NCBI GenBank assembly: GCA_937991555.1
Contig: CALKHU010000250.1
Span: 1-35,232 of the forward strand
DNA length: 35,232 bases
Direction: 5' to 3'
Source of the DNA: an uncultured Caulobacter sp.
GTDB taxonomy: Bacteria > Pseudomonadota > Alphaproteobacteria > Caulobacterales > Caulobacteraceae
Under the pieces are notes generated by a model, which was not told the origin of the DNA, made no database searches, and saw only the letters and a program-made list of their open reading frames with translations. Positions 10,242-17,323 of the stretch are shown here, one piece after another; positions within the stretch are counted from its first letter, which is position 1, and each line of letters begins with the position of its first letter. The translations under genes were made by a program, and so were the position numbers.

Positions 10242-10266
10242 GGGAACAACCGTTTAGGTTGTTTCC
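10242..10266. promoter_or_regulatory. 25-bp palindrome abutting a start codon
   Basis: GGGAACAACC (10242-10251), loop GTTTA, and GGTTGTTTCC (10257-10266) form a 10-bp inverted repeat with one G-T pair. It is immediately followed by ATG at 10267. It could be an operator, a hairpin blocking initiation, or a weak terminator for clpA. There is no room for a Shine-Dalgarno outside the palindrome. Confidence 0.55.
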
Positions 10267-10731
10267 ATGACGCCTTTCAGCTTCGACACGCTCAGAGCTT
10301 CCAAGCAACTTCGCGAAGCGGGGATGGAGCAGGGCGTGGCGGAGGCGGTGGTGGCCGTGTTCCAGCATGCGTACGAGCCGCTGGACATTAGCCATCTCGC
10401 CACGAAGGAAGACATCGCCGATATGGCGACCAAGAGCGATATCGCGAGCATGGCGACGAAGGCTGATATCGCAGACATGGCGACCAAGGCCGATATCGCG
10501 CGTATGGCGACGAAAGCCGACATCGCGGACATGGCCACCAAGGCCGACATCGCACACATGGCGACGAAGGCCGACATTGCCGACATGGCGACCAGGGCCG
10601 CCCTTCGCTCCGAGATCATGGCGTCGGAGTTGCGGGTCCGCGAGACCATCCGCCTCCAAGGCTGGGCGCTGATGGGTGGGGTAGGCCTAATGCTCGCCGT
10701 CTTCGGCGGCATCGCCGGCTTGCTGGCCTGA
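10267..10731 (+). CDS. Membrane-anchored nonad-repeat (MATKxDIAx) alpha/beta coiled-coil protein
   Basis: The 154-residue protein has a short N-terminal part (1-43), eight consecutive nine-residue repeats (44-115: LATKEDIAD, MATKSDIAS, then several MATKADIAx, ending with a degenerate MATRAALRS), a helical linker and one C-terminal membrane helix (about 133-153). The repeat is essentially the MATKDDIAN nonad described for alpha/beta coiled coils, in which each nonad makes a short beta-layer in a trimeric coiled coil; the Thermosinus protein Tcar0761 is the example I recall. The ninth residue alternates D, S, D, R, D, H, D, S, hinting at an 18-residue super-unit. The expected product is a membrane-tethered trimeric stalk. 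Function is unknown. It follows clpA by 35 bases but may be separately controlled by the palindrome at its start. Confidence 0.8.
   Translation: MTPFSFDTLRASKQLREAGMEQGVAEAVVAVFQHAYEPLDISHLATKEDIADMATKSDIASMATKADIADMATKADIARMATKADIADMATKADIAHMATKADIADMATRAALRSEIMASELRVRETIRLQGWALMGGVGLMLAVFGGIAGLLA
10396..10611 (+). repeat. Eight tandem 27-bp coding repeats
   Basis: Eight in-frame 27-base units encode the nonad repeats. Most begin with ATGGCGAC and then differ mainly at third codon positions (AAG/AAA, GCT/GCC, GAT/GAC, ATC/ATT). The protein repeat is therefore better conserved than the DNA, which argues for selection on the protein rather than a recent slippage expansion. Confidence 0.88.
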
Positions 10732-10803
10732 TCCTCCGCCGTCGGCGCTTTGGGGCCGCGAAGACGATTGAATCCCGTCGCCAATCTCTCTAGCGCCTAG
10801 GGC

Positions 10804-11889
10804 ATGCGCATCTTCGTGCCCGACATGGCGGAAATGTTCGGCTGGCTGGAGCAGTCCGGCTGGAAGTACGTCGTGCTGCGCAACGCCCCCGCCTTCGTGG
10901 CCGGCTATCCGCCGGTGGGCGGCAAGGACGATGTCGACCTGCTCGTCGAGGACGCCGCGCTGGCGCCGATCAAGGCGAAGTACGGGCGCTTCCGCCGTCG
11001 CCAGGGCGTGAAATGCGACTTCTACGACGTCAGCGGGACCGGCGAAGGAACCTACTGCGGCGAGGCCTACTACCCGCGGCCGCTGGCCGACCTGATGCTG
11101 GCCGAGCGGGAGCGGTTCGCCGACCGGTTCTATGTATCGGCGCCGAAGGGGTATCTCTACGGCCTCATGTACCACATCGCCTACCAGAAGGCGGAGCGGT
11201 CGAAGATCGACCGGCTCGATCCGGAAAAGTCGGGCGATTCCAAATATGTGCCGGAACTTCTCGACCTCATGGCGCGAGCCGGGGTCGAGGTCCCGCTGAC
11301 GCTTGCGGCCTTCGATGCGGCGCTGCACGAAGCCGGACTGCAACCGACGCGCCGCCAGCTGGCCGCGATCCTCGTCAATGACTTCTCGCGCGACGTGAAG
11401 AGCCGCTTCCTGGCCGACGTGGCGGACCGGCCGGATGGCGAGATGAACCTGTTCGTGATCCGCAAGATCGCGCTCAGGAAAGGCCTGGTCGACGCCATGG
11501 CCGCGAAGATCCGCGAGCAGTACGAGGTCCTCGCCGAGACCGACATCCCGTGGGTCACGCGCATGAAGACGAGCCGGCGCATGCGCGGCGGCAAGTGGCG
11601 GCGCGGCGGCCACCCTGTGCGGGCGCTGGTTGTCTGGGATCCCGAACCGGTGCCGACGACGGAGGACGAGCGCAAGGTGCATCCGTTCGTGTTCAACGGC
11701 CGCCAGTTCATGAAGCGCGGCCTGCGCGACTGGTTCGCGCAGACGACCGGCCTCGACCCCTGGCACAATCCGCTGCATTCGACCGACAACGAGGCCGAGG
11801 CGATGGGGCACCTGCCGCTGTTCTTCTCGCCGGCCGAGTGCGACGCCATCTACGCGCGCCTCGCCGTGCTGCGGGGCGAGGCCGGATGA
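10804..11889 (+). CDS. Nucleotidyltransferase-like protein, unknown (first gene of pair)
   Basis: I do not recognise this 361-residue protein with certainty. The N-terminal part (WLEQSGWKYVVLRN ... GGKDDVDLLVED, residues about 14-50) resembles the nucleotidyltransferase-fold core, with a Gly-Gly followed by D43-x-D45 where such enzymes bind metal. A helical middle contains YLYGLMYHIAYQKAERSKIDRL, and the C-terminal third (ALVVWDPEPVPTTEDERKVHPFVFNGRQFMKRGLRDWF ... NPLHSTDNEAEAMGHL) looks like a separate alpha/beta domain. No signal peptide is seen. Its stop overlaps the start of the next gene (ATGA), which encodes a kinase-like protein, so the two products probably act together, perhaps in modification of a surface glycan. 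That role is only a guess. Confidence 0.65.
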   Translation: MRIFVPDMAEMFGWLEQSGWKYVVLRNAPAFVAGYPPVGGKDDVDLLVEDAALAPIKAKYGRFRRRQGVKCDFYDVSGTGEGTYCGEAYYPRPLADLMLAERERFADRFYVSAPKGYLYGLMYHIAYQKAERSKIDRLDPEKSGDSKYVPELLDLMARAGVEVPLTLAAFDAALHEAGLQPTRRQLAAILVNDFSRDVKSRFLADVADRPDGEMNLFVIRKIALRKGLVDAMAAKIREQYEVLAETDIPWVTRMKTSRRMRGGKWRRGGHPVRALVVWDPEPVPTTEDERKVHPFVFNGRQFMKRGLRDWFAQTTGLDPWHNPLHSTDNEAEAMGHLPLFFSPAECDAIYARLAVLRGEAG

Positions 11890-12689
11890 GGGCGGCCAAG
11901 CGCTGGATTCGCGCCCAGTTCTGGGAATGGCGGATGCGCGACCGGCGCAACGAGGTCGCCGACGAGCTGGCCAGGGCGCTGGCCCTGCCGGCCCGGCCGA
12001 GACTGGTCGAGCGCGGCAACCTCGGCCACGACAGCAACTACAACGTCTTCTCCGGCGGCGAACAGATCGGCGTCCTGCGGCTGGTCAACCCGCACAAGCG
12101 CAGGCCCCTGCCCCCGGCCGAAATGCCGTTCCGCATCGCCGGCCCGTCGATGCGCATCAAGCACGAGTTCGAGGTCTACGGCCGCGGCGCCGCCAGCGGC
12201 CTGACGCCCGAGCCGGTGTGGAAAGCGCCCGACGCCCTCTTTTGCCGATACCTGCCCTACCGGCCGCTGATGAGCTGGGTGAAGGGCGCGGAGTCGATCT
12301 GGCCCCTGCTGCTGGAAGCCAGTGCGACGCTGGACCGGTTTCACCGCGAGACGGGGCTGAGCCACATGGACGCCTCCCTCGGCAACGTCCTGGCCAATGA
12401 GGATCGCAGCGCCCACGCGCTGGTCGATTTCGAGTATCTGCCGGCCGAGGGCGTCAGCTTCACCGAACAGAAGATCTACGACCACCTGCGGCTGGTGCAT
12501 TCGAGCTGGAAGTTCATCAGGCCCGACCAGCGTCACGACTTCGGCCCCTGGATGGCCCAGCTGGAGGGGTTTCTCGACGCGAACATGCGCGGCGCGTCGC
12601 TGCTGCGCATCGCTCCGGCGCTGGAGAACCTGATGAACGACGACGCCTGGCGGGCGCAGCTTGGAAAGCTGTTCCGCAAACTGCCCTGA
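11886..12689 (+). CDS. Protein-kinase-like-fold small-molecule kinase (second gene of pair)
   Basis: The 267-residue protein shows the aminoglycoside-phosphotransferase / LPS-kinase type of active site: HMDASLGNVL at 160-169, with catalytic Asp162 and Asn167, and a metal-binding DFE at 181-183. An N-lobe strand (GVLRLVNPHK) and a helix with Glu94/Glu96 precede it. The very basic N-terminus (MRAAKRWIRAQFWEWRMRDRR) could contact a membrane or a nucleic acid. The substrate is unknown; Kdo or heptose kinases of LPS core share this fold, and so do kinases of small molecules and proteins. The ATG at 11886 overlaps the upstream stop (ATGA), which implies translational coupling with the nucleotidyltransferase-like gene. 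Confidence 0.75.
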   Translation: MRAAKRWIRAQFWEWRMRDRRNEVADELARALALPARPRLVERGNLGHDSNYNVFSGGEQIGVLRLVNPHKRRPLPPAEMPFRIAGPSMRIKHEFEVYGRGAASGLTPEPVWKAPDALFCRYLPYRPLMSWVKGAESIWPLLLEASATLDRFHRETGLSHMDASLGNVLANEDRSAHALVDFEYLPAEGVSFTEQKIYDHLRLVHSSWKFIRPDQRHDFGPWMAQLEGFLDANMRGASLLRIAPALENLMNDDAWRAQLGKLFRKLP

Positions 12690-12752
12690 GGCCTTGCGCC
12701 CGCCCCGCCCGGGATCGGATGCTGTCCGAAACGACTGCGAGGGAGAACGGCC

Positions 12753-13700
12753 ATGAAGTACCGCAAGCTGGGCGCCAGCGATCTCGAAGTCTCGGAAATC
12801 TCGCTCGGCTCGTGGCTGACCTACGGCGTCGGCGTCGAGGCCGACAAGACGCGAGCCTGCGTCGACCGGGCGTTCGACCTGGGCATCAACTTCTTCGATA
12901 CGGCCAACGTCTACGGCCGCGGCGCGGCGGAGACGGTGCTGGGCGAGGCGCTCAAGGACCGGCCGCGCGACAGCTACATCATGGCGACCAAGCTCTGGGG
13001 CCGGATGAGCGAGGAAGACCAGGGCCTCAGCCGCGCCCAGGTCCACAAGCAGATCGACGCCTCGCTGAAGCGGCTGCGCACCGACTACGTCGACCTCTAC
13101 CAGTGCCATAGGTACGATCCCGAGACGCCTCTCGAGGAAACGATGGAGGCGCTGAGCGAGATCGTCCGCGCCGGCAAGGTGCGTTGGATCGGCTTTTCCG
13201 AGTGGTCGCCCGAGCAGATCGAGGCCGCTTTCGCGATTCCCGGCGTCGAGCGCTTCGTCTCCAGCCAGCCGCAGTACTCGATCCTCTGGCGGCGGCCGGA
13301 AAAGGCGGTGATCCCGGTCTGTGCGGCCAACGGCGTCTCCCAGATCGTCTGGTCGCCGCTGGCCCAGGGCGTCCTCTCCGGCAAGTATGACCCGGCGAGC
13401 CCGCCGCCCGCCGACAGCCGCGCCGCCAACGACGAGATGTCCGGCGCCATCGGCGGCTGGATGCGGCGCGAGGTGCTGGAGGCCGTCCAGCGGATGAAGC
13501 CGATCGCCGCCGAAGCCGGCTGTAGCCTGGCGCAGTTCGCCCTGGCCTGGGTGCTGCGCGAGCCGAACGTGGCGTCGGCCATTGTCGGCGCCAGCCGCCC
13601 GGCGCAGCTGGACGAGAACGCAGCCGCCGTGGACCTCACGATCGACCCGGCGCTGTTCGCCAGGGCCGAGGCGATCGCGGCCGAGATCCCGCGCGCGTGA
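12753..13700 (+). CDS. Aldo/keto reductase, Kv-beta / YghZ-like
   Basis: This 315-residue NADPH-dependent oxidoreductase has the AKR catalytic tetrad: Asp49 (FFDTA), Tyr54 (NVYG), Lys80 (MATKLW) and His119 (YQCHRYD). The opening MKYRKLGASDLEVSEISLGSW and the late IVGASRPAQLDENAAA cofactor-binding block are typical of the subgroup containing voltage-gated potassium channel beta subunits and E. coli YghZ. The protein should be cytosolic and reduce aldehydes such as methylglyoxal; the true substrate cannot be read from sequence. A GGGAGAA lies about eight bases before the ATG. It stands alone, with 63 bases to the upstream kinase-like gene. Confidence 0.92.
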   Translation: MKYRKLGASDLEVSEISLGSWLTYGVGVEADKTRACVDRAFDLGINFFDTANVYGRGAAETVLGEALKDRPRDSYIMATKLWGRMSEEDQGLSRAQVHKQIDASLKRLRTDYVDLYQCHRYDPETPLEETMEALSEIVRAGKVRWIGFSEWSPEQIEAAFAIPGVERFVSSQPQYSILWRRPEKAVIPVCAANGVSQIVWSPLAQGVLSGKYDPASPPPADSRAANDEMSGAIGGWMRREVLEAVQRMKPIAAEAGCSLAQFALAWVLREPNVASAIVGASRPAQLDENAAAVDLTIDPALFARAEAIAAEIPRA

Positions 13701-13772
13701 ATTCGCGTGCGGCGCGAGCGTCGCCAACCGATCCGTGCTAGGCTTCCTCCGTCGCGTAGGGAGGCCAAGCTC

Positions 13773-14309
13773 ATGTCCTGCGTTCTGACCGACCGGACGA
13801 CCGGACAGCCCGTAAAGCCGGAAGACACCCGCACCGGCTGGATCGCCGGCGAGTATGACGTGTCGCCCAGTCTTGACCGGACTTCCGCAACCAACTGGAA
13901 TTTCGCGCGCGACGCGGCGATCGCCAGGGCTCGCGAGGGCCTCCTCGACCGCTTCGCCTGCGAGGGCCGCTGCGAGACCGAAGGGCATTTCTGCGTTCTC
14001 GACGTCCAGATCGTCGCCAACCGCACGGGCCGGATCGTTCGGCGGATGGTCGACAACCACCCAGACAGCTTCCCCTACAAGAACGGCGAACTGAAGAGCG
14101 AGCACATCTACCTGACCTACGAGGTCCAGGCGGAGGCGGCCTGCCGCTGCGAGGCGCCGCCACGGGCGCCCGCCGCGCCCGCAGGAAAGGTCGAGCACTA
14201 CGGACCGCCCCCGGGAGTCCAGCCTCCGGCGCCCAGCGGCTACCTGGAACTCAAGCCGAAGCTGAGCCTCGGCTATCCCCTGGGGATCGACCTGAAATAC
14301 AAATGGTAG
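13773..14309 (+). CDS. Hypothetical protein with Cys pairs and proline-rich linker
   Basis: I do not recognise this 178-residue protein. It starts at an ATG preceded by a good AGGGAGG. The sequence has a Cys-rich middle (FACEGRCETEGHFCVL), a DNHPD motif, a CRCE pair around residue 127, then a Pro/Ala-rich linker (about 130-155) and a C-terminal segment LELKPKLSLGYPLGIDLKYKW that reads like an outer-membrane beta hairpin. There is no evident signal peptide at the N-terminus. It is convergent with the HIT-protein gene, with eight bases between stops. Function is unknown. Confidence 0.6.
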   Translation: MSCVLTDRTTGQPVKPEDTRTGWIAGEYDVSPSLDRTSATNWNFARDAAIARAREGLLDRFACEGRCETEGHFCVLDVQIVANRTGRIVRRMVDNHPDSFPYKNGELKSEHIYLTYEVQAEAACRCEAPPRAPAAPAGKVEHYGPPPGVQPPAPSGYLELKPKLSLGYPLGIDLKYKW

Positions 14310-14317
14310 CCCCGCGC

Positions 14318-14749
14318 CTACAGCGCCGCCGCGATCTTCGCCGCCAGGGCCTTGAGTTCCTCGACATCGGCCATGCCCGCGCCATGGCGGCCGAGCGGTT
14401 CGCCCTCCCAGCGGGGGATGACGTGGAAGTGCAGATGGAACACGGTCTGGCCGGCGGGCGCGCCGTTGAACTGGCTGATCATCACGCCGTCGGGCCTGAG
14501 CGCGGCGACCACGGCCTTCGCCACAGACTGGGTGACGGAGGCCAGCAGGGCCAGGGTCCCCGGATCGATGTCGAGGATGTTGCGGGCCTTCGCAGTCTTG
14601 CTGATGACCAGCACATGGCCCTTCGACTGCGGGAAGACATCCATGAAGGCGAGCACCTGATCGTCCTCGTAGACCTTCACGCTCGGCATCTCGCCGCGCA
14701 CGATCTTCGCGAAGATGTTGCCGTCGTCGTAGACGCCTTCCAGGCTCAT
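14318..14749 (-). CDS. HIT family nucleotide hydrolase / transferase
   Basis: The 143-residue protein has the histidine-triad motif HLHFHVIP near residues 105-112, preceded by QFNGAPAGQTVFHL, the usual active-site strand. The N-terminus NIFAKIVRGEMPSVKVYEDDQVLAFMD is typical of the bacterial HIT/HINT branch, which cleaves phosphoramidate or adenylylated compounds such as AMP-lysine. The protein is cytosolic. The start at 14749 has GGGAGAG upstream; longer in-frame starts add unrelated low-complexity residues. It is divergently arranged with the DUF4287/DUF5655-like gene, 56 bases apart. Confidence 0.92.
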   Translation of the reverse strand: MSLEGVYDDGNIFAKIVRGEMPSVKVYEDDQVLAFMDVFPQSKGHVLVISKTAKARNILDIDPGTLALLASVTQSVAKAVVAALRPDGVMISQFNGAPAGQTVFHLHFHVIPRWEGEPLGRHGAGMADVEELKALAAKIAAAL

Positions 14750-14805
14750 TGCCGCTCTCCCTGCGATGCCCCATGGTCCTACTCCAGCCGGCGGGGAGCG
14801 CAAGC

Positions 14806-15378
14806 ATGAGCGGCGAGCATCTGACCGACCGCCAGAAGAAGTGGTTCGCCTCTGTCGAGGCCAGCCTCGAGCGGGACACCGGCAAGACTCTGGCCGAATG
14901 GGTGGCGATCGCCAGGACCTGCCCCGAGACCACACGCGGCAAGCAGTCGGCCTGGCTGCGCGCGCACCACGGCCTCGGCGTCAACCGCGCCGCGCATGTT
15001 CTGTCGGTCGCCTTCCCCGGCGTGATGGGGTGGGACGACGCCGACGGCCTGCGTGCGGCGCTGTGGAAGGATCCAGCCTCAAGGGCGATCTTCGAGGCGG
15101 TCGAGGCGGCGGTCAGCGACTTCGACGGCCTCGTCACCGGCCAGCGCAAGGGCTTCTCGGCCTGGTCGCGGACCTTCCAGTTCGCCGCCGTGCGTCCGGT
15201 CAAGGGCGGCAAGGCGCGGCTGGGCCTGTGCGTGGCGCCCGGCGCCGATCCGCGCCTGGAGCCGCCGAGGAACGAGGGCTGGTCCGAGCGACTGAAGGCG
15301 ACGGTGACGCTAACGGCGCCGGAGGAGGTCGACGCCGCGCTCAGGGCGCTGCTCGAGCGAGCCTGGGAGGCCAGCTGA
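14806..15378 (+). CDS. DUF4287 / DUF5655-like protein
   Basis: The 190-residue protein opens with LTDRQKKWFASVEASLERDTGKTLAEWVAIART, which fits the DUF4287 domain as I remember it. From about residue 95 it continues with a DUF5655-like part (VEAAVSDFDGLVTGQRKGFSAWSRTFQFAAVRPVKGG), a transport-like or nucleic-acid-binding domain of unknown activity. Both domains are widespread in soil alphaproteobacteria and have no assigned biochemical role. The ATG at 14806 follows GGGGAGCG, a fair ribosome site. An upstream in-frame ATG at 14749 would overlap the start of the HIT gene and is less likely. Confidence 0.75.
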   Translation: MSGEHLTDRQKKWFASVEASLERDTGKTLAEWVAIARTCPETTRGKQSAWLRAHHGLGVNRAAHVLSVAFPGVMGWDDADGLRAALWKDPASRAIFEAVEAAVSDFDGLVTGQRKGFSAWSRTFQFAAVRPVKGGKARLGLCVAPGADPRLEPPRNEGWSERLKATVTLTAPEEVDAALRALLERAWEAS

Positions 15379-15829
15379 CCGCCGGACGCCGGGCGCTCGC
15401 CGCGCCGTCCCCAGAGTCTTCGACAACCGTTCGGGCGCGCTGACAGGCCGCCTGACGCCCCGGCGCGGTGTGCGGATCTTTCGGCCGGGGCACGGGCGCG
15501 CGCGGTGGACGGCGTCGGGCGCGACACACTGGGCAATAGCGTGCGCCCTTGCAGGGAAAGGGTTTCAGGCGACCGCGCGGGTCTGGTCGAACCGGTCATC
15601 CGGCCAGAATGACGGGTCGCGGGCGACCGTGGACACGAACCTCGGCGCCCAGGCCGGTGGAATGTCCCGGAGAGGGGCGGTTTGTCTTCGATTGTCTCGC
15701 GATGATCTGTCCCGAGAGTCTCGCGTCACTGCGCGACCGAGGAGGGCGTCATGACTCGCGGGTCCGTCCGTTCCCTCGCCTGTCGGGCGGAGAGGCCGAG
15801 GCGGCTTCAGGGGGGATATGTCCCCGGCC
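15379..15829. other. 451-base region without a recognisable gene
   Basis: Short open frames exist on both strands, but none has a plausible start with a Shine-Dalgarno or a recognisable protein. A short inverted repeat (GTCAT...ATGAC around 15597-15613) and a small hairpin GGGGA/TCCCC near 15812-15825, close to the end of the next minus-strand gene, are all that stand out. Confidence 0.5.
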
Positions 15830-16996
15830 CTATCCCGCCCTGAACGGCGAATACTCTTCCGCCAGCCAGTCCATCTCCTGCCGCACGGCCGTGCGCTCCT
15901 GGTCCAGGTAGCGGCGGACGGGCTCGCGGAGGGCCGGGTCGGCGATCCAGTGGGCGCTGTAGACCTCGGCCGGCAGATAGCCGCGGGCGATCTTGTGCTG
16001 CCCCTGGGCGCCGGCCTCGACGCGCGGCAGGCCGAGCCGGATCGCATGCTCGATGGCCTGGTAGTAGCAGAGCTCGAAGTGCAGGAAGGGCACGTCCTCG
16101 ACGCAGCCCCAGTGGCGGCCGAACAGGCAGTCGCCGCCGATCAGGTTCAGCGCTCCGGCGATCCAGCGGCCCTGGCGGCGGGCCAGGATCAGCAGCACCC
16201 GGTCTGGCAGCCGCTCGCCGAGCAGCGAGAAGAACGCGCGGTTCAGGTATGGCCGGCCCCACTTGCGGCCGCCGGTGTCCATGTAGAAGCCGTAGAAGGC
16301 GTCCCAGTGCTCCTCGCGCAGGTCGGCGCCCGTCAGGGCGACGATCTCGTCGACCCCCGCCTGGGCGTCGCGGCGTTCGCGCCGGATGGTCTTGCGGCGC
16401 CCTGACGACAGCGCCGCGAGGAAGTCCTCGAAGGTCGCATAGCCATTGTTGAACCAGTGATACTGCTGGTCCTGGCGGGGCAGCAGGCCGGCGTCCGTCA
16501 GGAAGCCCCAGTCGTTCCGGTCGGGGAAGGTCACGTGCAGCCCGGAGGCGCCGAGCCGCTCACAGAGCGTCAGGGCGCCGCCCAGCAGGGTCCGCCGGCC
16601 CTCGTCCGGGTCGATGTCCGGACGCACCAGCAGCCGCGGACCGGTCACCGGCGAGAAGGGCGAGGCGCACTGGAGCTTGGGATAGTACCGCCCCCCTGCC
16701 CGCTCGTAGGCGTCGGCCCAGGACCAGTCGAAGACGTATTCGCCCTGGCTGTGGCTCTTCAGGTAGAGCGGCATCACCGCCGCGACGCGGCCGGCCTCGT
16801 CCTCGACGCTGAGATGGTGCGGCCCCCAGCCCGTGCGATCGCCGACGCTGCCGGACTGCTCAAGCGCGTCCAGGAAGTCGAAGGAAACGAAGGGGTTGTA
16901 GGCGGTCCCGACCGGCGCGCAGGCGTCCCAGTCCGCCCGCTCCAGCTCGGCGATGCGTCTATGGATGCGGACGGCGGGCTTGAGGGGGAGGCTCAC
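15830..16996 (-). CDS. FemAB/GNAT-like protein (DUF482, peptidogalycan biosynthesis type)
   Basis: The 388-residue protein belongs to the FemAB-like DUF482 family (COG3146). Visible family blocks are WDACAPVGTAYNPFVSFDFLDALEQSGSV, YVFDWSWADAYERAGGRYYPKLQ, SPFSPVTGPRLL, the QYHWFNNGY segment, GRRKTIRRERR and the late EAGAQGQHKIARGYLP motif. It consists of two GNAT-fold halves and is thought to transfer an acyl or aminoacyl group; the substrate is not established. The start is taken as GTG 16996 (SLPLKPAVRIHRR); the ribosome site is weak, and the upstream continuation to 17152 is low-complexity. It appears to be transcribed alone. Confidence 0.88.
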   Translation of the reverse strand: MSLPLKPAVRIHRRIAELERADWDACAPVGTAYNPFVSFDFLDALEQSGSVGDRTGWGPHHLSVEDEAGRVAAVMPLYLKSHSQGEYVFDWSWADAYERAGGRYYPKLQCASPFSPVTGPRLLVRPDIDPDEGRRTLLGGALTLCERLGASGLHVTFPDRNDWGFLTDAGLLPRQDQQYHWFNNGYATFEDFLAALSSGRRKTIRRERRDAQAGVDEIVALTGADLREEHWDAFYGFYMDTGGRKWGRPYLNRAFFSLLGERLPDRVLLILARRQGRWIAGALNLIGGDCLFGRHWGCVEDVPFLHFELCYYQAIEHAIRLGLPRVEAGAQGQHKIARGYLPAEVYSAHWIADPALREPVRRYLDQERTAVRQEMDWLAEEYSPFRAG

Positions 16997-17120
16997 GGCC
17001 CGACAAGATAGGCGGCGTTGCCGCCGTGGCAAACGGCGTCGCGACCATCTTCCCAACTTTCGCCATGGCCCGGCTCGTCCGGGCCAACTCTGCGGGGAGA
17101 CGCGGAAGGCCGGCGGAGTG

Positions 17121-17215
17121 CTTCGACACGCGGCTGCGGCGCTGCTCAGCATGACGTAACGGGTCCGGCTGTCTCAGCACGTCATTCTGAGCAGCCGCGC
17201 AGCGGCCTGTCGAAG
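17121..17215. repeat. Long intergenic inverted repeat, copy 1
   Basis: Two arms of about 37 bases, CTTCGACACGCGGCTG... (17121-17157) and its near-complement ending ...CCTGTCGAAG (17179-17215), share the core GCTGCTCAG-ATGACGT and differ at about five places; a 21-base spacer separates them. The same element recurs at 23133-23225. It lies between the FemAB-like gene's 5' side and the 3' end of the glycerophosphodiesterase gene. Confidence 0.85.
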
Positions 17216-17286
17216 GCCGCACAGCCTATCCCGTGATCATGGGGGCCCCGAACAAGCCGGGCCATGACGGCGCTGGGTAACCCGCG

Positions 17287-17314
17287 GGGGACACGCACGG
17301 AGGTGCATGTCCCC
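17287..17314. terminator. Hairpin after glycerophosphodiesterase gene
   Basis: GGGGACACGCAC and GTGCATGTCCCC form a 12-bp stem (one wobble pair) with loop GGAG, ten bases past the stop of the minus-strand gene. There is no U-run, so it may be a transcript-stabilising or REP-like palindrome rather than a true intrinsic terminator. No other copy was found in the window. Confidence 0.5.
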
Positions 17315-17323
17315 GCTCGGTGT

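Noticed and set aside
10396..10611. Tandem 27-bp repeats considered as a CRISPR or satellite
   Set aside because: The units are contiguous, in frame and conserved at the protein level, with no unique spacers.
11850..15599. A 1249-codon open frame on the minus strand
   Set aside because: It runs antisense to several clear genes, has no domain wording and is rich in Arg, Gly and Ala, as expected of a shadow frame in GC-rich DNA.
15379..15829. Short frames in the gap before the FemAB-like gene
   Set aside because: None has a ribosome site, family resemblance or codon pattern different from chance; no tRNA cloverleaf was seen.
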